Assembly (NCBI RefSeq): GCF_020511155.1
Contig: NZ_CP041216.1
Location: forward strand, 4,322,001 to 4,386,000
DNA: 64,000 bases
Reading direction: 5' to 3'
DNA from: Shewanella glacialimarina
GTDB lineage: Bacteria > Pseudomonadota > Gammaproteobacteria > Enterobacterales > Shewanellaceae
How positions within the stretch are numbered: the stretch's first letter is position 1; each line of letters starts with the position of its first letter. This document shows positions 16,511 to 26,926 of the stretch, piece by piece. The position numbers were made by a program, and so were the translations under genes. The notes under the pieces are model-generated. The model worked only from the letters and a program-made list of their open reading frames with translations, was not told the DNA's origin and made no database searches.

Positions 16511-16533
16511 TAGGGCTGCGATTCACAGCCCTA
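16511..16533. terminator. Hairpin between convergent genes
   Basis: Eight-base stem TAGGGCTG/CAGCCCTA lies between the stops of the acyltransferase and the MscS-type channel. It lacks a T-run on either side, so termination efficiency is uncertain. Confidence 0.5.
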
Positions 16534-16540
16534 TAGTCTG

Positions 16541-17821
16541 CTAATTTTCTAGCTTATTGACTACTGTGTTGATAGAACGCATATCAATGCCCGTCGGATT
16601 TTGGAATGCTTGCAAACCAAACTCTGGTAATACAGCAAAAACATGATCAAATATATCGGCCTGAATCTCCTCGTAGTATGCCCAGCGAATATCATTGGTA
16701 AAGATATACAATTCAATCGGTAGCCCCTCAGTTGTCGGCGCCAACTGACGCACCATAAGGGTCATATCTTTGTGTATCTTCGGGTGCTGGCGTAAAAACT
16801 CCTGTAGGTAAATCCTGAAGGTGCCTATGTTGGTTAACCTTCTGCCATTAACTGGCATATCAAGATCGCTAATCAGTTGGTTTGCCGTGGTAATTTCTGA
16901 CAGCTTTTGTGGAATATAAGCTTTTAAATGATTCACTTTTGATAAGCGGCTTTTTTCATCATCGCTGAGAAACTTAATACTATTTACATCGATATTAATT
17001 GAACGTTTGATACGGCGTCCGCCAGATTCTGACATACCGCGCCAATTTTTAAACGCATCGGACACTAAAGCATAAGCGGGGATCATGGTGATAGTGTTAT
17101 CCCAATTACGCACTTTTACTGTCGTTAAAGTGACATCTTCAACCGCACCATCTGCACCATACTTGTCCATTTGGATCCAATCGCCTTTACTCACCATGCG
17201 ATTAGCTGCTAATTGAATACCCGCAACAAAGCCTAAAATGGTGTCGCGAAAAACTAACATCACCAAACCGGTGGCAACACCTAAACCACTAAAAAAATAT
17301 ACCGGCGAACGGTCACTTAACACGGAAATTATAACAATCAGACCAATAAAAAATAAAAACAGCTTAGTCAGCTGTACAAAGCTTTTAACCGGTAAATTGC
17401 GGTTAATTCGTTTAACATCTGCTATCTCATTAACTGCATTCAAACCGGCGTATATTGCGCGGATAATTAATATCACCAGTAAAGCACCAAGCGCACGATC
17501 TAAAAACAAGCTTAATACTTTATGTTCGGTTAATACTATCGGCAATAAAAAGTCTAAAATGAGCAGGGGGACTAGCATAGCTAAACGTTCAAACATTTTG
17601 AAGCGGATAAAAATATCATCCCAGGTCACACTAGAACGTCGAATAATACGATTAATACCACTCACAAAAAAATGATGAGTGATAAAATAACCAATGCCTG
17701 CCACAAGCACACACGCGAGCAATAATACTGAGGTAGAAATACCATCGGTAGGCTGACTATTAATCCCTAAATCTGTTAGCCAAGAGGCCACTTCAACTCG
17801 CCAATTTGTATTCACATTCAA
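16541..17821 (-). CDS. YbdG-like mechanosensitive channel (MscS superfamily)
   Basis: 426 residues with four or five N-terminal membrane segments, then the MscS pore-lining helix region around FSGLGVATGLVMLVFRDTILGFVAGIQ (written in part: GVATGLVMLVFRDTILGF) and the beta domain (VSKGDWIQMDKYGADGAVED, then VRNWDNTITMIPAYALVSDAFKNW). The extended C-terminal domain, with the length, is typical of the YbdG/mechanosensitive channel family that responds to mild osmotic downshock. The start has an AGGATT box. It is a single gene convergent with the acyltransferase gene. Confidence 0.9.
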   Translation of the reverse strand: MNVNTNWRVEVASWLTDLGINSQPTDGISTSVLLLACVLVAGIGYFITHHFFVSGINRIIRRSSVTWDDIFIRFKMFERLAMLVPLLILDFLLPIVLTEHKVLSLFLDRALGALLVILIIRAIYAGLNAVNEIADVKRINRNLPVKSFVQLTKLFLFFIGLIVIISVLSDRSPVYFFSGLGVATGLVMLVFRDTILGFVAGIQLAANRMVSKGDWIQMDKYGADGAVEDVTLTTVKVRNWDNTITMIPAYALVSDAFKNWRGMSESGGRRIKRSINIDVNSIKFLSDDEKSRLSKVNHLKAYIPQKLSEITTANQLISDLDMPVNGRRLTNIGTFRIYLQEFLRQHPKIHKDMTLMVRQLAPTTEGLPIELYIFTNDIRWAYYEEIQADIFDHVFAVLPEFGLQAFQNPTGIDMRSINTVVNKLEN

Positions 17822-18124
17822 TCCTATTCATTCAATAGTATGGCTTTTTAATAAGCACAAACATAATAATCACTGGGTAAAAGATGATCAGTTAAATCCA
17901 TAATTACCCATCTAAAGCCAGTCACAAACTATTATTCTAAATCGTGATTTTAACATTATCATTTCAGCACTTATATGGAAGATTCAACAATATTGATATT
18001 GCTCACGCTAAACTATCCTAATCTTTATTTTTCAAGCCCTTAAAAAAGTAAAAAGGACCTTACGGTCCTTTTATTTATTGCTTAATTTCAGCATAGGTTT
18101 GAGCTCTAGGACAAAGTAGCATAC
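17822..18124. other. Intergenic region between hutH and the MscS-type gene
   Basis: About 300 bases hold the hutH terminator at the left end and the channel promoter at the right. I see no RNA or small gene in it. Confidence 0.4.
18046..18073 (-). terminator. hut operon terminator
   Basis: Stem AAAAGGACC/GGTCCTTTT with loop TTAC has A and T runs on both sides, so it works for the minus-strand hutH transcript. Confidence 0.85.
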
Positions 18125-19663
18125 CTAGCGGCTTGGTATCATGCCCATTGGTAAGTAAGTATTGAAGTTTGCTTGCATCAATAACTCAATAGAATTTTCG
18201 ATATCAGGTGCAAAGAAACGATCTTGATCGTAAAACGTCACCACTTCACGTAACTCGGCTTTCGCTTTGGCTACCGCAGCACTGGGTTGTAATGGCTTTC
18301 TAAAATCAAGCCCTTGAGCCGCTGCCAACAATTCAATTGCCAACACTCCACGGGTGTTTTCACTCATATCCCGTAAACGACGCGCGGCAAAGGTTGCCAT
18401 AGACACGTGATCTTCCTGGTTTGCAGAGGTCGGCAAGCTGTCTACCGATGCTGGGTGAGCATAGGTTTTGTTCTCAGACGCTAATGCCGCTGCAGTCACT
18501 TGCGCAATCATAAAACCTGAGTTTACCCCGCCGTTATTCACTAGAAATGGCGGTAGTTTTGATAAGCTAGAGTCAATTAACAAGGCCATACGGCGCTCAG
18601 AAATTGAACCTAACTCAGCTATCGCAATCGCCAAGTTATCCGCCGCCATTGCAACAGGCTCAGCATGGAAGTTACCACCTGATAGAATATCTCCGGTGTC
18701 TTGGAACACTAATGGGTTATCTGTTACCCCATTGGCTTCGACACATAGTACATCAGCGGCATGGCGAATTTGAGTTAAACACGCACCTAATACCTGTGGC
18801 TGGCAACGTAGTGAATACGGGTCTTGCACCTTGTCACAGTTTGCATGGCTTTGACTTATTTCAGAGTCATTACCCAATAAATGACGGAAAATAGCTGCCG
18901 AGTCAATTTGGCCTTTTTGTCCACGCGCAGCGTGAATACGCGCATCAAACGGACTGCGACTGCCCATTGCGGCTTCAACACTCATTGAGCCAATAACTGA
19001 ACTTGCGGCAAATAAGTCTTCTGCATTAAACAAACCTTCTAACGCCAGCGCAGTTGAAGCTTGTGTACCATTAAGTAACGCCAAGCCTTCTTTAGCCGCT
19101 AACTCTAAAGGTTGTAGACCGGCAATTTCTAAGCCTTCTTTGGCGCTAATTAACTCACCTTGGTAACTCATTTCGCCTTCGCCTAATAACGGCAAACACA
19201 TATGCGCCAATGGAGCTAAATCACCCGATGCGCCAACTGAACCTTTTTCTGGCACACAGGGATAAACACCGGCATTAACCAGCTTGATGAGGAAGTTGAT
19301 AACCTCAAGACGAATACCCGAAAAACCCCGGCTTAATGAGTTAATTTTTAATACCATCATTAAACGCACGGTCGCATCTTGCATATATTGGCCGATACCC
19401 GCCGCATGCGATAATACAATTGAGCGCTGTAATAGCTGTAAATCACCTGGCGCAATTTTGGTGTTCGCTAATAAGCCAAAACCGGTATTGATACCATAAA
19501 CGGTGCGACCATCTCGCAATACTTGCTGAACAATTTCAGCACTATTGTTAATATCAGCAAAGGCGCTATCGGCAAGTGTTAGCTCAACAGAATTACGACT
19601 AATTTGGCGCAGCTCTGCCAGTGTGAGTGTGCCCGGTGTTAATGTGAATTTATGCTTAGTCAT
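18125..19663 (-). CDS. hutH: Histidine ammonia-lyase
   Basis: The 512-residue enzyme deaminates histidine to urocanate, the first step of histidine catabolism. The self-formed MIO cofactor comes from the Ala-Ser-Gly in GSVGASGDLAPL near residue 144. YGINTGFGLLANT and SHANCDKVQDPYSLRCQPQV are family signatures. The start codon overlaps the hutU stop by one base (TAATG), so the two are translationally coupled. The operon order on this strand is hutC-hutU-hutH. Confidence 0.98.
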   Translation of the reverse strand: MTKHKFTLTPGTLTLAELRQISRNSVELTLADSAFADINNSAEIVQQVLRDGRTVYGINTGFGLLANTKIAPGDLQLLQRSIVLSHAAGIGQYMQDATVRLMMVLKINSLSRGFSGIRLEVINFLIKLVNAGVYPCVPEKGSVGASGDLAPLAHMCLPLLGEGEMSYQGELISAKEGLEIAGLQPLELAAKEGLALLNGTQASTALALEGLFNAEDLFAASSVIGSMSVEAAMGSRSPFDARIHAARGQKGQIDSAAIFRHLLGNDSEISQSHANCDKVQDPYSLRCQPQVLGACLTQIRHAADVLCVEANGVTDNPLVFQDTGDILSGGNFHAEPVAMAADNLAIAIAELGSISERRMALLIDSSLSKLPPFLVNNGGVNSGFMIAQVTAAALASENKTYAHPASVDSLPTSANQEDHVSMATFAARRLRDMSENTRGVLAIELLAAAQGLDFRKPLQPSAAVAKAKAELREVVTFYDQDRFFAPDIENSIELLMQANFNTYLPMGMIPSR

Positions 19664-21351
19664 TATTGTGTTCCTGCTTTATCACTTGAAATCATAGGTA
19701 AATCTAAACCTTGCTCTTTAGCGCACTGTTTTGCGATGTCGTAACCTGCATCAGCATGACGCATCACACCAGTTGCGGGGTCATTCCATAATACTCGACC
19801 TAATCGCGTAGCCGCTTCATCAGTACCGTCGGCAACAATAACCACACCAGAATGCTGACTAAAGCCCATACCCACGCCACCACCATGGTGCAGTGACACC
19901 CAAGTGGCGCCGCTAGCGGTATTCAATAGTGCATTCATTAATGGCCAATCAGACACCGCATCAGAGCCATCAAGCATAGATTCGGTTTCACGATTTGGAC
20001 TGGCTACTGAGCCTGAGTCTAAATGATCACGACCAATAACGATTGGCGCAGATAACTCGCCATTTTTAACCATTTCGTTAAAGGCTAACGCTAAACGAGC
20101 ACGATCTTTAAGACCCACCCAACAAATACGTGCAGGCAAACCTTGAAACGCAATACGCTCACGCGCCATGTCTAACCAATTATGCAAATGTGGATTATCA
20201 GGAATAAGCTCTTTGACTTTGGCATCGGTTTTATAAATATCCTCAGGATCACCCGACAAGGCTACCCAACGGAACGGGCCAATACCTTCACAGAATAAAG
20301 GACGCACATAAGCAGGTACAAAACCAGGGAAATCAAAAGCATTTTCAACGCCTTCATCAAACGCCATTTGACGAATGTTATTACCGTAATCTGTGGTTGC
20401 AGCGCCAGCAGCTTGTAATGCCAACATAGCTCTAACCTGAACAGCCATTGATTGTTTAGCCGCCTTAACAACCGCCGCTTCATCAGTTTTACGCATGCTG
20501 GCAGCGTGCTCTAATGTCCAGCCCTGGGGTAAATAACCATTTAATGGGTCGTGTGCTGAGGTTTGGTCGGTTACCACGTCCGGCGTAATGCCGCGCTTAA
20601 CTAACTCAGTAAATACATCGGCCGCATTACCTAACAAGCCGACCGATACTGGCTTGCCGCTTTTATTGGCCTCATCAATCATGGCTAATGCTTCGTCTAA
20701 CGACTTGGCTTTTTTGTCTACATAGCGGGTGCGCATTCTAAAGTCGATACGGGTTTCATCCACTTCACAGGTTAATACTGAATAGCCCGCCATAGTGCCT
20801 GCTAATGGTTGAGCGCCGCCCATACCACCTAAACCACCGGTTAAAATCCACTTACCCGCAGATGAACCGTTAAAGTGTTGGTTTGCCATAGCGACGAAGG
20901 TTTCGTAAGTGCCTTGCACAATGCCCTGCGAGCCAATGTAAATCCACGAACCTGCGGTCATTTGGCCATACATGGCTAAACCTTTTTTATCGAGTTCGTT
21001 AAAGTGCTCCCAATTAGCCCAATGCGGTACCAGGTTTGAGTTGGCAATAATCACTCGCGGTGCATTACTGTGGGTTTTAAACACGCCTACAGGTTTACCT
21101 GATTGCACTAATAAGGTTTCATCATCTTCAAGACGCTGCAGCACTTCAATAATTTTGTCATAGCTTGGCCAGTCTCTTGCTGCACGGCCAATACCACCGT
21201 AAACCACCAAATCTTCCGGGCGTTCAGCTACATCAGGGTGTAAGTTGTTCATTAACATCCGCATTGCCGCTTCTGTTAACCAGCTTTTACAACTTAGCGT
21301 TGTACCGTGTGGCGCAATAATTCGTCTGCTTGGGTCGTGTCTTTTATCCAT
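19663..21351 (-). CDS. hutU: Urocanate hydratase
   Basis: The 562-residue NAD+-dependent enzyme converts urocanate to imidazolonepropionate. Family motifs include GGIGRAARDWPSYD, LTGGLGGMGGAQPLAG (dinucleotide-binding) and DQTSAHDPLNGYLP, plus HHGGGVGMGFSQHSG near the C-terminus. It lies 107 bases downstream of hutC and is coupled to hutH. It starts behind a GAGGAAA box. Confidence 0.98.
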   Translation of the reverse strand: MDKRHDPSRRIIAPHGTTLSCKSWLTEAAMRMLMNNLHPDVAERPEDLVVYGGIGRAARDWPSYDKIIEVLQRLEDDETLLVQSGKPVGVFKTHSNAPRVIIANSNLVPHWANWEHFNELDKKGLAMYGQMTAGSWIYIGSQGIVQGTYETFVAMANQHFNGSSAGKWILTGGLGGMGGAQPLAGTMAGYSVLTCEVDETRIDFRMRTRYVDKKAKSLDEALAMIDEANKSGKPVSVGLLGNAADVFTELVKRGITPDVVTDQTSAHDPLNGYLPQGWTLEHAASMRKTDEAAVVKAAKQSMAVQVRAMLALQAAGAATTDYGNNIRQMAFDEGVENAFDFPGFVPAYVRPLFCEGIGPFRWVALSGDPEDIYKTDAKVKELIPDNPHLHNWLDMARERIAFQGLPARICWVGLKDRARLALAFNEMVKNGELSAPIVIGRDHLDSGSVASPNRETESMLDGSDAVSDWPLMNALLNTASGATWVSLHHGGGVGMGFSQHSGVVIVADGTDEAATRLGRVLWNDPATGVMRHADAGYDIAKQCAKEQGLDLPMISSDKAGTQ

Positions 21352-21458
21352 ATTTTCCTCTTCAACCTGTTCGGTTTGTTTTATTTTTTCTGTGGCTAAC
21401 GGCTTGTTGTTCGTTAGTTAATCTGTTTACTTACGGCGAATAACTTATTTATCTATGG

Positions 21459-22166
21459 TTAACGCTTAAAGGTTAAATGGCCGCCTAATCTAAATTTACT
21501 GCCGGGGTGCACTAAACGGGCAAAACTCACCACGCCTTTACGTGACCAGGTACGGCGAGTAATTTGTAAGCAGGGTTCAGTGGCCACTATTTCTAAACGT
21601 TGCTGAGTTTGTTCTGTGGCAATAATCGCTTCGACTGTGTGGCGCGCTTCTGTTAATGGCGCAATTTGGGATAAGTATTCATGGGGTGTTTGCTGGCTAA
21701 AATCTTGCTTTAGGTAATCAGGGATCAAGTTAGGATTAACAAAGCGTTCCTCTAACTGTAATGGTATACCTTGCTCGCAATGCACTAATACCGAGTGAAA
21801 TACGGCACTACCCACCTCTAATCCTAACGCGATAGCAATTGGCGCGATGGCGTCTATTTGGGTTAACTCTAGCTGCTTTACACTGTATCCATGGCCGCGC
21901 TCTTTAATTTCATCGGCAATATTACGAATATTCAGTAAAGACGATTGCGACTTAAGACCTGCTACAAATGTCCCTAACCCTTGGGTGCGCTCTAAAATGC
22001 CAGCCTCGACAAGTTCAGTTAATGCGCGTCTGGCAGTCATTCGACTACAATTAAACATCTCAGTTAATTGATTTTCTGATGGTATGCGGGCGTTCTCTTC
22101 CCACTCACCCGCCTCAATACGCGCAAGGATGAATTGTTTAATCTCAGCAAATTTTGCCAATGCCAT
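21459..22166 (-). CDS. hutC: Histidine utilisation repressor (GntR/HutC family)
   Basis: The ATG at 22166 (MALAKFAEIKQF) is the likely start, giving 235 residues as in other HutC; the longer frame to 22226 would overlap the operator. The winged helix is residues about 3-70 (ENARIPSENQLTEMFNCSRM, then TARRALTELVEAGILERTQG), followed by a UTRA ligand domain that senses urocanate in the family. A palindromic operator is centred at 22220 between hutC and hutI, so HutC probably represses both directions. It is the first gene of hutCUH. Confidence 0.92.
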   Translation of the reverse strand: MALAKFAEIKQFILARIEAGEWEENARIPSENQLTEMFNCSRMTARRALTELVEAGILERTQGLGTFVAGLKSQSSLLNIRNIADEIKERGHGYSVKQLELTQIDAIAPIAIALGLEVGSAVFHSVLVHCEQGIPLQLEERFVNPNLIPDYLKQDFSQQTPHEYLSQIAPLTEARHTVEAIIATEQTQQRLEIVATEPCLQITRRTWSRKGVVSFARLVHPGSKFRLGGHLTFKR

Positions 22167-22213
22167 ATGCGGTTCCAATGCTAGAAATGAGGAATAATGG
22201 GATATCATCCTAG

Positions 22214-22227
22214 CTTGTATATACAAG
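22214..22227. promoter_or_regulatory. HutC operator
   Basis: CTTGTATATACAAG is a perfect 14-base palindrome, extended to 16 by flanking G and C, in the hutC-hutI divergent gap. It agrees with the CTTGTAT-type hut operators described in Pseudomonas. One site can serve both promoters. Confidence 0.85.
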
Positions 22228-22275
22228 CAAGATCAAGTATTGTTTGATTAACAATCAAAAGACTGAGTAAAGAAC

Positions 22276-23508
22276 ATGGCTATGAACTGGGACCACGTGT
22301 GGATTGATGTCAACGTTGCCACTATGGATACAGCATCATCAGTGCCATATGGCGCGATTGAAAGTGCAGCCATTGCCGTAAAAGACGGCAAAATAGCCTG
22401 GATAGGCCCTCGCGCAGATCTCCCTAAGTTTGATGCGTTAGCCACGCCGATTTACCGTGGTAAAGGTAAATGGATCACTCCTGGCTTGATTGATGCCCAC
22501 ACTCATCTCGTCTTTGCAGGCAGCCGCGCCAATGAGTTTGAACAACGCTTACAAGGCGCAAGCTATGAAGATATTGCTCGAGCTGGCGGCGGTATAATTT
22601 CAACCGTAACAGCCTGTCGCGAAGCCGATGAAGAAACCCTATTTGATCTGGGTCGTAAGCGTTTAAATGCGCTTGCTAAAGAAGGCGTTACCACAATTGA
22701 AATAAAATCTGGCTATGGTTTAGATACCGAAACCGAATTAAAACTCCTTAGGGTTGCGCGAGAACTCGGCGAGCATCACCATATCGATGTGAAAACCACA
22801 TTTTTAGGCGCCCATGCCATTCCTGCAGAATATAAAACCCAACCTGATGCTTATGTCGATTTAGTCATTGATGAGATGCTGCCACAAGTGATTAAGCATA
22901 ATCTTGCTGATGCTGTTGATGTGTTTTGCGAAGGCATCGCCTTTAATCTTGAGCAAACAGAGCGAGTGCTGACAGCTGCCAAACAAGCCGGCTTAGCAAT
23001 AAAGCTGCATGCCGAACAATTGTCTAATATTGGTGGTAGTGAATTAGCTGCCAAACTTGGCGCTTTGTCTGTCGATCATATTGAACATTTAGATGAAGCA
23101 GGCGTACAAGCCTTAAGTCAAAGCGGTACCTGTGCGGTACTGCTACCTGGTGCCTATTATTTTCTACGAGAAACCAAATTGCCACCGATTGAATTGCTGC
23201 GTAAATACAAAGTACCCATTGTTATCGCCAGTGATTTTAACCCTGGTTCATCACCAATTTGTTCAACCAAATTGATGCTAAATATGGCGTGTACATTATT
23301 CCGCCTAACGCCTGAAGAAGCCCTTAAAGGCTTAACCATTAATGCCGCTAAAGCATTGGGGATTGAAGAAAGTGTTGGTAGTTTAGTGGTAGGTAAACAA
23401 GCCGATTTCTGTTTGTGGGATATTAGTTCACCTGCTGAACTGGCTTACACTTTTGGGGTAAACCCTTGCGAGCAAGTCATTAAAGCGGGTCAAATTATTC
23501 AGCAGTAA
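22276..23508 (+). CDS. hutI: Imidazolonepropionase
   Basis: The 410-residue amidohydrolase opens the imidazolone ring to N-formimino-glutamate. Metal ligands are in DAHTHLVFAG; other family motifs are GGGIISTV, IEIKSGYGLD and DFNPGSSPICS. It is divergent from hutC and shares the operator with it. hutG or hutF is not in the window, so the last step of the pathway is encoded elsewhere. A hairpin terminator follows at 23527-23564. Confidence 0.97.
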   Translation: MAMNWDHVWIDVNVATMDTASSVPYGAIESAAIAVKDGKIAWIGPRADLPKFDALATPIYRGKGKWITPGLIDAHTHLVFAGSRANEFEQRLQGASYEDIARAGGGIISTVTACREADEETLFDLGRKRLNALAKEGVTTIEIKSGYGLDTETELKLLRVARELGEHHHIDVKTTFLGAHAIPAEYKTQPDAYVDLVIDEMLPQVIKHNLADAVDVFCEGIAFNLEQTERVLTAAKQAGLAIKLHAEQLSNIGGSELAAKLGALSVDHIEHLDEAGVQALSQSGTCAVLLPGAYYFLRETKLPPIELLRKYKVPIVIASDFNPGSSPICSTKLMLNMACTLFRLTPEEALKGLTINAAKALGIEESVGSLVVGKQADFCLWDISSPAELAYTFGVNPCEQVIKAGQIIQQ

Positions 23509-23526
23509 ACCCACATAATCCGCTAT

Positions 23527-23564
23527 AAAAAGAGCTTAAACCGACTAGCGATTTAAGCTCTTTT
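23527..23564 (+). terminator. hutI terminator
   Basis: Stem AAAAGAGCTTAAA/TTTAAGCTCTTTT around an 11-base loop sits 20 bases after the stop; it can act in both directions with the convergent otr gene. Confidence 0.85.
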
Positions 23565-23629
23565 ATTATTGGTAATATTAAGTCTAGGTAACCTAGAAAC
23601 TAAACAATGCCTTCAGGAATAGCTTAAAA

Positions 23630-25021
23630 TTACTCCATTGCATGACGTTTACCTTGTTTGTTTTTCATTGGATCGCCGTCATATCCTAGCGCTTTCCAAT
23701 CTAAACGTTCACCTTTGTTATGGCAGTCATTACATTGTAATGCTTTGCCTTTTGGTGACACCATATGGTTGATGCGCCACCACATTTCGGTTTCAACAAA
23801 GCCATGCTTACCACTGTACTTGAAGCCTTTCTCTATCATAGTTGGGTTAGCTTCCATGCCTAATTTTGCTGCTAAGTCCCAATCAAACTTATCCCAATAG
23901 CCACCTTCACCGTACGTTTTAGGGGTTATCAAAATATTGAGTTTAGCATCATAAATTTGCTTACCCGTGTGCACTTTGAAAGGATAGATTTTAGCTTTAG
24001 GGTCATTAATATCCCCTAATGGATAAGTTAATTTAATTGTTTGAGTTGGGTCCATTTTATCGCCAGCCATATACGCATCGGCACGGCCATTAAACCAAGC
24101 ATATTGTGGTTTAACGTCTTTTTGCCAAATAAAGCTACCTTTCTTTTTATTAAAAGTATGCTTACCATATTGATCTGTCGTATCAGGAAGATCTTGCCCT
24201 GCAGTTGACCAGTCCCAATGCATTTTTGTCGGTTCATTTTTCGCAAATGACGGTATATGACAAGTCTGACACGCTACGGTTTCCGAGTGGGTATTAAGCT
24301 TTTTGTTTTTATGAGGTGCGCCATCATGGCAGTTTTCACAACCAATTTTGCTTTCGCCTCCAGGTGAGACACCCATCGCATTACCGGTAATTTGATGACT
24401 TTCAGTGACGTGACAAGTTTGGCACTGGAAATCATTTCCATCGGCATTCATATGCACATCGGTCGCTTTATCTGGATAAGACATGGATGAGTCTAAATCA
24501 CCGTGCTTAACCGCATCACCGCCACCACCGTAAAAGTGGCAGCTGCCGCAATTATCACGCACAGGCGAACCGACATTCTGGGCTACGTTGGCTAAATTGA
24601 CTCTTGCTAATGCCTCGCCTGCACCCGCAGGATCTTTAATGTAAGTCCCCGTGGTGTCGTGACAGACTAAACAATCCACTTTAGTCGCGTCCTTAAAGTC
24701 GAATGTAGAATCTTTCCAACCATAGCCAGCATGGCAGCTGGTACAACGCGGTTCATTACCGGATATCGACACACAAAAGTTGTTAATACTGTTCTTTTTA
24801 CCACGCATCACTGTGCGATCAGGTAGCTTTTGTTCTAATTCCCAAGTCCAATGTGAAGATGTCATAAATTCTTCAGCATGTTCTTTATGGCATGTTAAGC
24901 ATTGTGTAGTCACTTCAGGGCCGTTGGAAAATGGCCCTTTTAGCGCCTCTTTATGGTCAAAGGCAGCCTGTGCAGTGGTGCTTATGGCAAGCAACATAAG
25001 GGCTGCAGTTAAGATTTTCAT
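23630..25021 (-). CDS. otr: Octaheme tetrathionate reductase (Otr)
   Basis: The 463-residue precursor has a signal peptide (MKILTAALMLLAISTTAQAA) and eight CxxCH haem motifs, at about residues 41, 93, 117, 158, 200, 228, 251 and 430. The long stretch between the seventh and eighth motifs and the overall length match the Shewanella octaheme tetrathionate reductase, a periplasmic enzyme that reduces tetrathionate and, in vitro, nitrite and hydroxylamine. In the family one catalytic haem has lysine as axial ligand. It follows a DUF3373 barrel gene and a monoheme cytochrome gene. Its physiological role in vivo is unsettled. Confidence 0.93.
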   Translation of the reverse strand: MKILTAALMLLAISTTAQAAFDHKEALKGPFSNGPEVTTQCLTCHKEHAEEFMTSSHWTWELEQKLPDRTVMRGKKNSINNFCVSISGNEPRCTSCHAGYGWKDSTFDFKDATKVDCLVCHDTTGTYIKDPAGAGEALARVNLANVAQNVGSPVRDNCGSCHFYGGGGDAVKHGDLDSSMSYPDKATDVHMNADGNDFQCQTCHVTESHQITGNAMGVSPGGESKIGCENCHDGAPHKNKKLNTHSETVACQTCHIPSFAKNEPTKMHWDWSTAGQDLPDTTDQYGKHTFNKKKGSFIWQKDVKPQYAWFNGRADAYMAGDKMDPTQTIKLTYPLGDINDPKAKIYPFKVHTGKQIYDAKLNILITPKTYGEGGYWDKFDWDLAAKLGMEANPTMIEKGFKYSGKHGFVETEMWWRINHMVSPKGKALQCNDCHNKGERLDWKALGYDGDPMKNKQGKRHAME

Positions 25022-25035
25022 GGTGTATATCCTTA

Positions 25036-25061
25036 CCTCCCTGAGCAGACACTCAGGGAGG
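25036..25061 (-). promoter_or_regulatory. Intercistronic hairpin between the porin gene and otr
   Basis: A perfect ten-base inverted repeat, CCTCCCTGAG/CTCAGGGAGG with a six-base loop, lies just after the porin stop and ends about 15 bases before the otr start. On the transcribed strand the otr AAGGA box follows it. It may stabilise or separate the transcripts. Confidence 0.55.
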
Positions 25062-25068
25062 AACCAAG

Positions 25069-26780
25069 TTAGAAGTTAACCGTCAGTGACGCATTAACGT
25101 CATAGGCGGTGTCGACAACGGGTAGCATTGAGAACGCGTTACCGGCAATCACATCGTCAACATTCATCGGTGCACCTACTGGTGAGCCACTTCCGGTATA
25201 TTCATAGTCGTAATACAAACCGGCTAACTTGATAAACATTTTTGGATTTATATCAAAAATATAATAGGCTTCAGCTACATGGCCACGGGTCGCTAGCTTA
25301 CTGCCGATAGGATCATCTTGCGCTTGGGTGAACGGACTCCAGTATTTAGAACCGTAGTTATATTCCAAGCCGAACTTTCCGTAGGGTGCAGGTATTTGCA
25401 TACCGACATAAATGCCATAGCCATCTTTAGTGTCACTATGAACCGTTTCTTTTGGCACCATAATGATTTCAGTCCCCGTGCTGTTCAGCTCAGCTTCAAA
25501 TACTGCGTCACTTAACATGCCGCCAAACAAACCGGCATTACCGTTTGGTTCTGCGCGAGTCCAACCGAATGAAGCAAACATTTTCATATCGTCATCGGTT
25601 TCATAGGCATAACCTAGTCCCCCTAAGAACAAATCACCAATCACACCGCTGGGTTGTACGCGGGTAACGAAGTTAAAGTTGTCAAATTTTTGCATGTCTT
25701 GATACATAGTTGGAGCAAAGATACCCGCCAGTTGAGTCGGGAATGCCATGGTGCCTGTAAAGCCATCATTGACATCTTTAGCGCCGAATAAAGTGAACTG
25801 TAAGAAGTGGTTTCCGTCACTGACAACGTCGATATTAAAACCACCGAGGTGAGTATCTTTGGTGATAATGTCGCCAAATAATTCGCCATTACCGTACTGT
25901 GATTCAAATCCTTGACCATAGCAAAAACGCACTGTTTGACCTTCGATACCGGTAATATCACTGAGATCATAGCCTAGCGTTAGGCCATCGAAGTTGAAGT
26001 TAACTAAATGACCTGATGGCGTGCCGCCTCTGAGTTCATTTTCACGATAGTGACTTGGTGGGCCGTAGGTTGAAGGGCGGCGTCCAATCGAAAGATAGGT
26101 GCCGCTGCCGTTAATGTCTTTCCAGTTAAAATAGGCGCGTTCTACTTTTAATTCATCACCACTGGTGTACCGCTACTGGTGCCATCCATAGTGAATGAAT
26201 TCCACGAATCAAACACTTTAACGCCAGTAGAGTCTCCCCAACTTTTAAACATGGTTAAACGTCCGGAAAAACTGACGTTATCCCATACTTTAGCATCAAT
26301 ATTTAAACGCAACCGCGTGGTGTAAAAAATCTCATTATCAATATCTTGCTGGGTTTTTGCCCCTAACATCATAGGCATAACGCCTTGTAGCATACCGTTT
26401 TGAAACGCGCTGGCTAAATCAGGGTTCGCTATCATCATTTGGCCTAACGGAGAGGTAGCACTATTCGGGTCACCAAATGCTCCTGACATGGCTTTCGCGC
26501 CAAAGTCAGAGAAATTAACGTTCATGGCCGGGTTCCATGTGACATTTTGGTAATGTAAAGAATGCGCTTTAGTTCTAAAGTCACCAGTGATTGCAACTCT
26601 GTCTAACGCGGTGTGACGTTCGGTTTTATCAACCCGTGAATTTAAATCGTCAAGATCTTCAGTTATTGTTGCGAGCTGTTGTTTTAAATCAGCAATTTTC
26701 TGGGCATCTGCGTCTGCCGCAAGGCTAGCACCGCTCATAAAGAGCGCATTAGCAACGAGTATTGATATGAGAGTTCTCAT
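25069..26780 (-). pseudogene. DUF3373 outer-membrane beta-barrel protein, frameshifted
   Basis: The start is the ATG at 26780 (MRTLISILVANALFMSGASL), behind GGGGAGA. A signal peptide, a coiled coil (about residues 28-58) and barrel strands follow. The frame hits TAA at 26148-26150 after ...GTPVVMN. In the next frame the protein resumes at once (DELKVERAYFNWKDINGSG at about 26157-26100) and continues without a stop to 25069, ending in ...NASLTVNF, the C-terminal Phe of outer-membrane proteins. One missing G in GTGGTG(G)ATGAA would restore about 570 residues. It is therefore one broken gene or a sequencing error. The family accompanies multihaem cytochromes in Shewanella and is likely a porin. 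Confidence 0.85.
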
Positions 26781-26926
26781 GTTATTTCTCCCCAAACCTG
26801 CCTAATAAACAAGTCTATTTGGCAAATTTTAGTTGTAAAAATCCCTGAGGCTTAGCCCCATTATTTTTCAGTTTGATTAGTGGCTGACGTTTTCGCTTAA
26901 GACGAAAGGTACTCAGCGTTTATGAT

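Noticed and set aside
25641..25970. Minus-strand frame of 109 codons in the barrel gene
   Set aside because: It is a shadow frame; the barrel sequence with the conserved C-terminal strand is in another frame.
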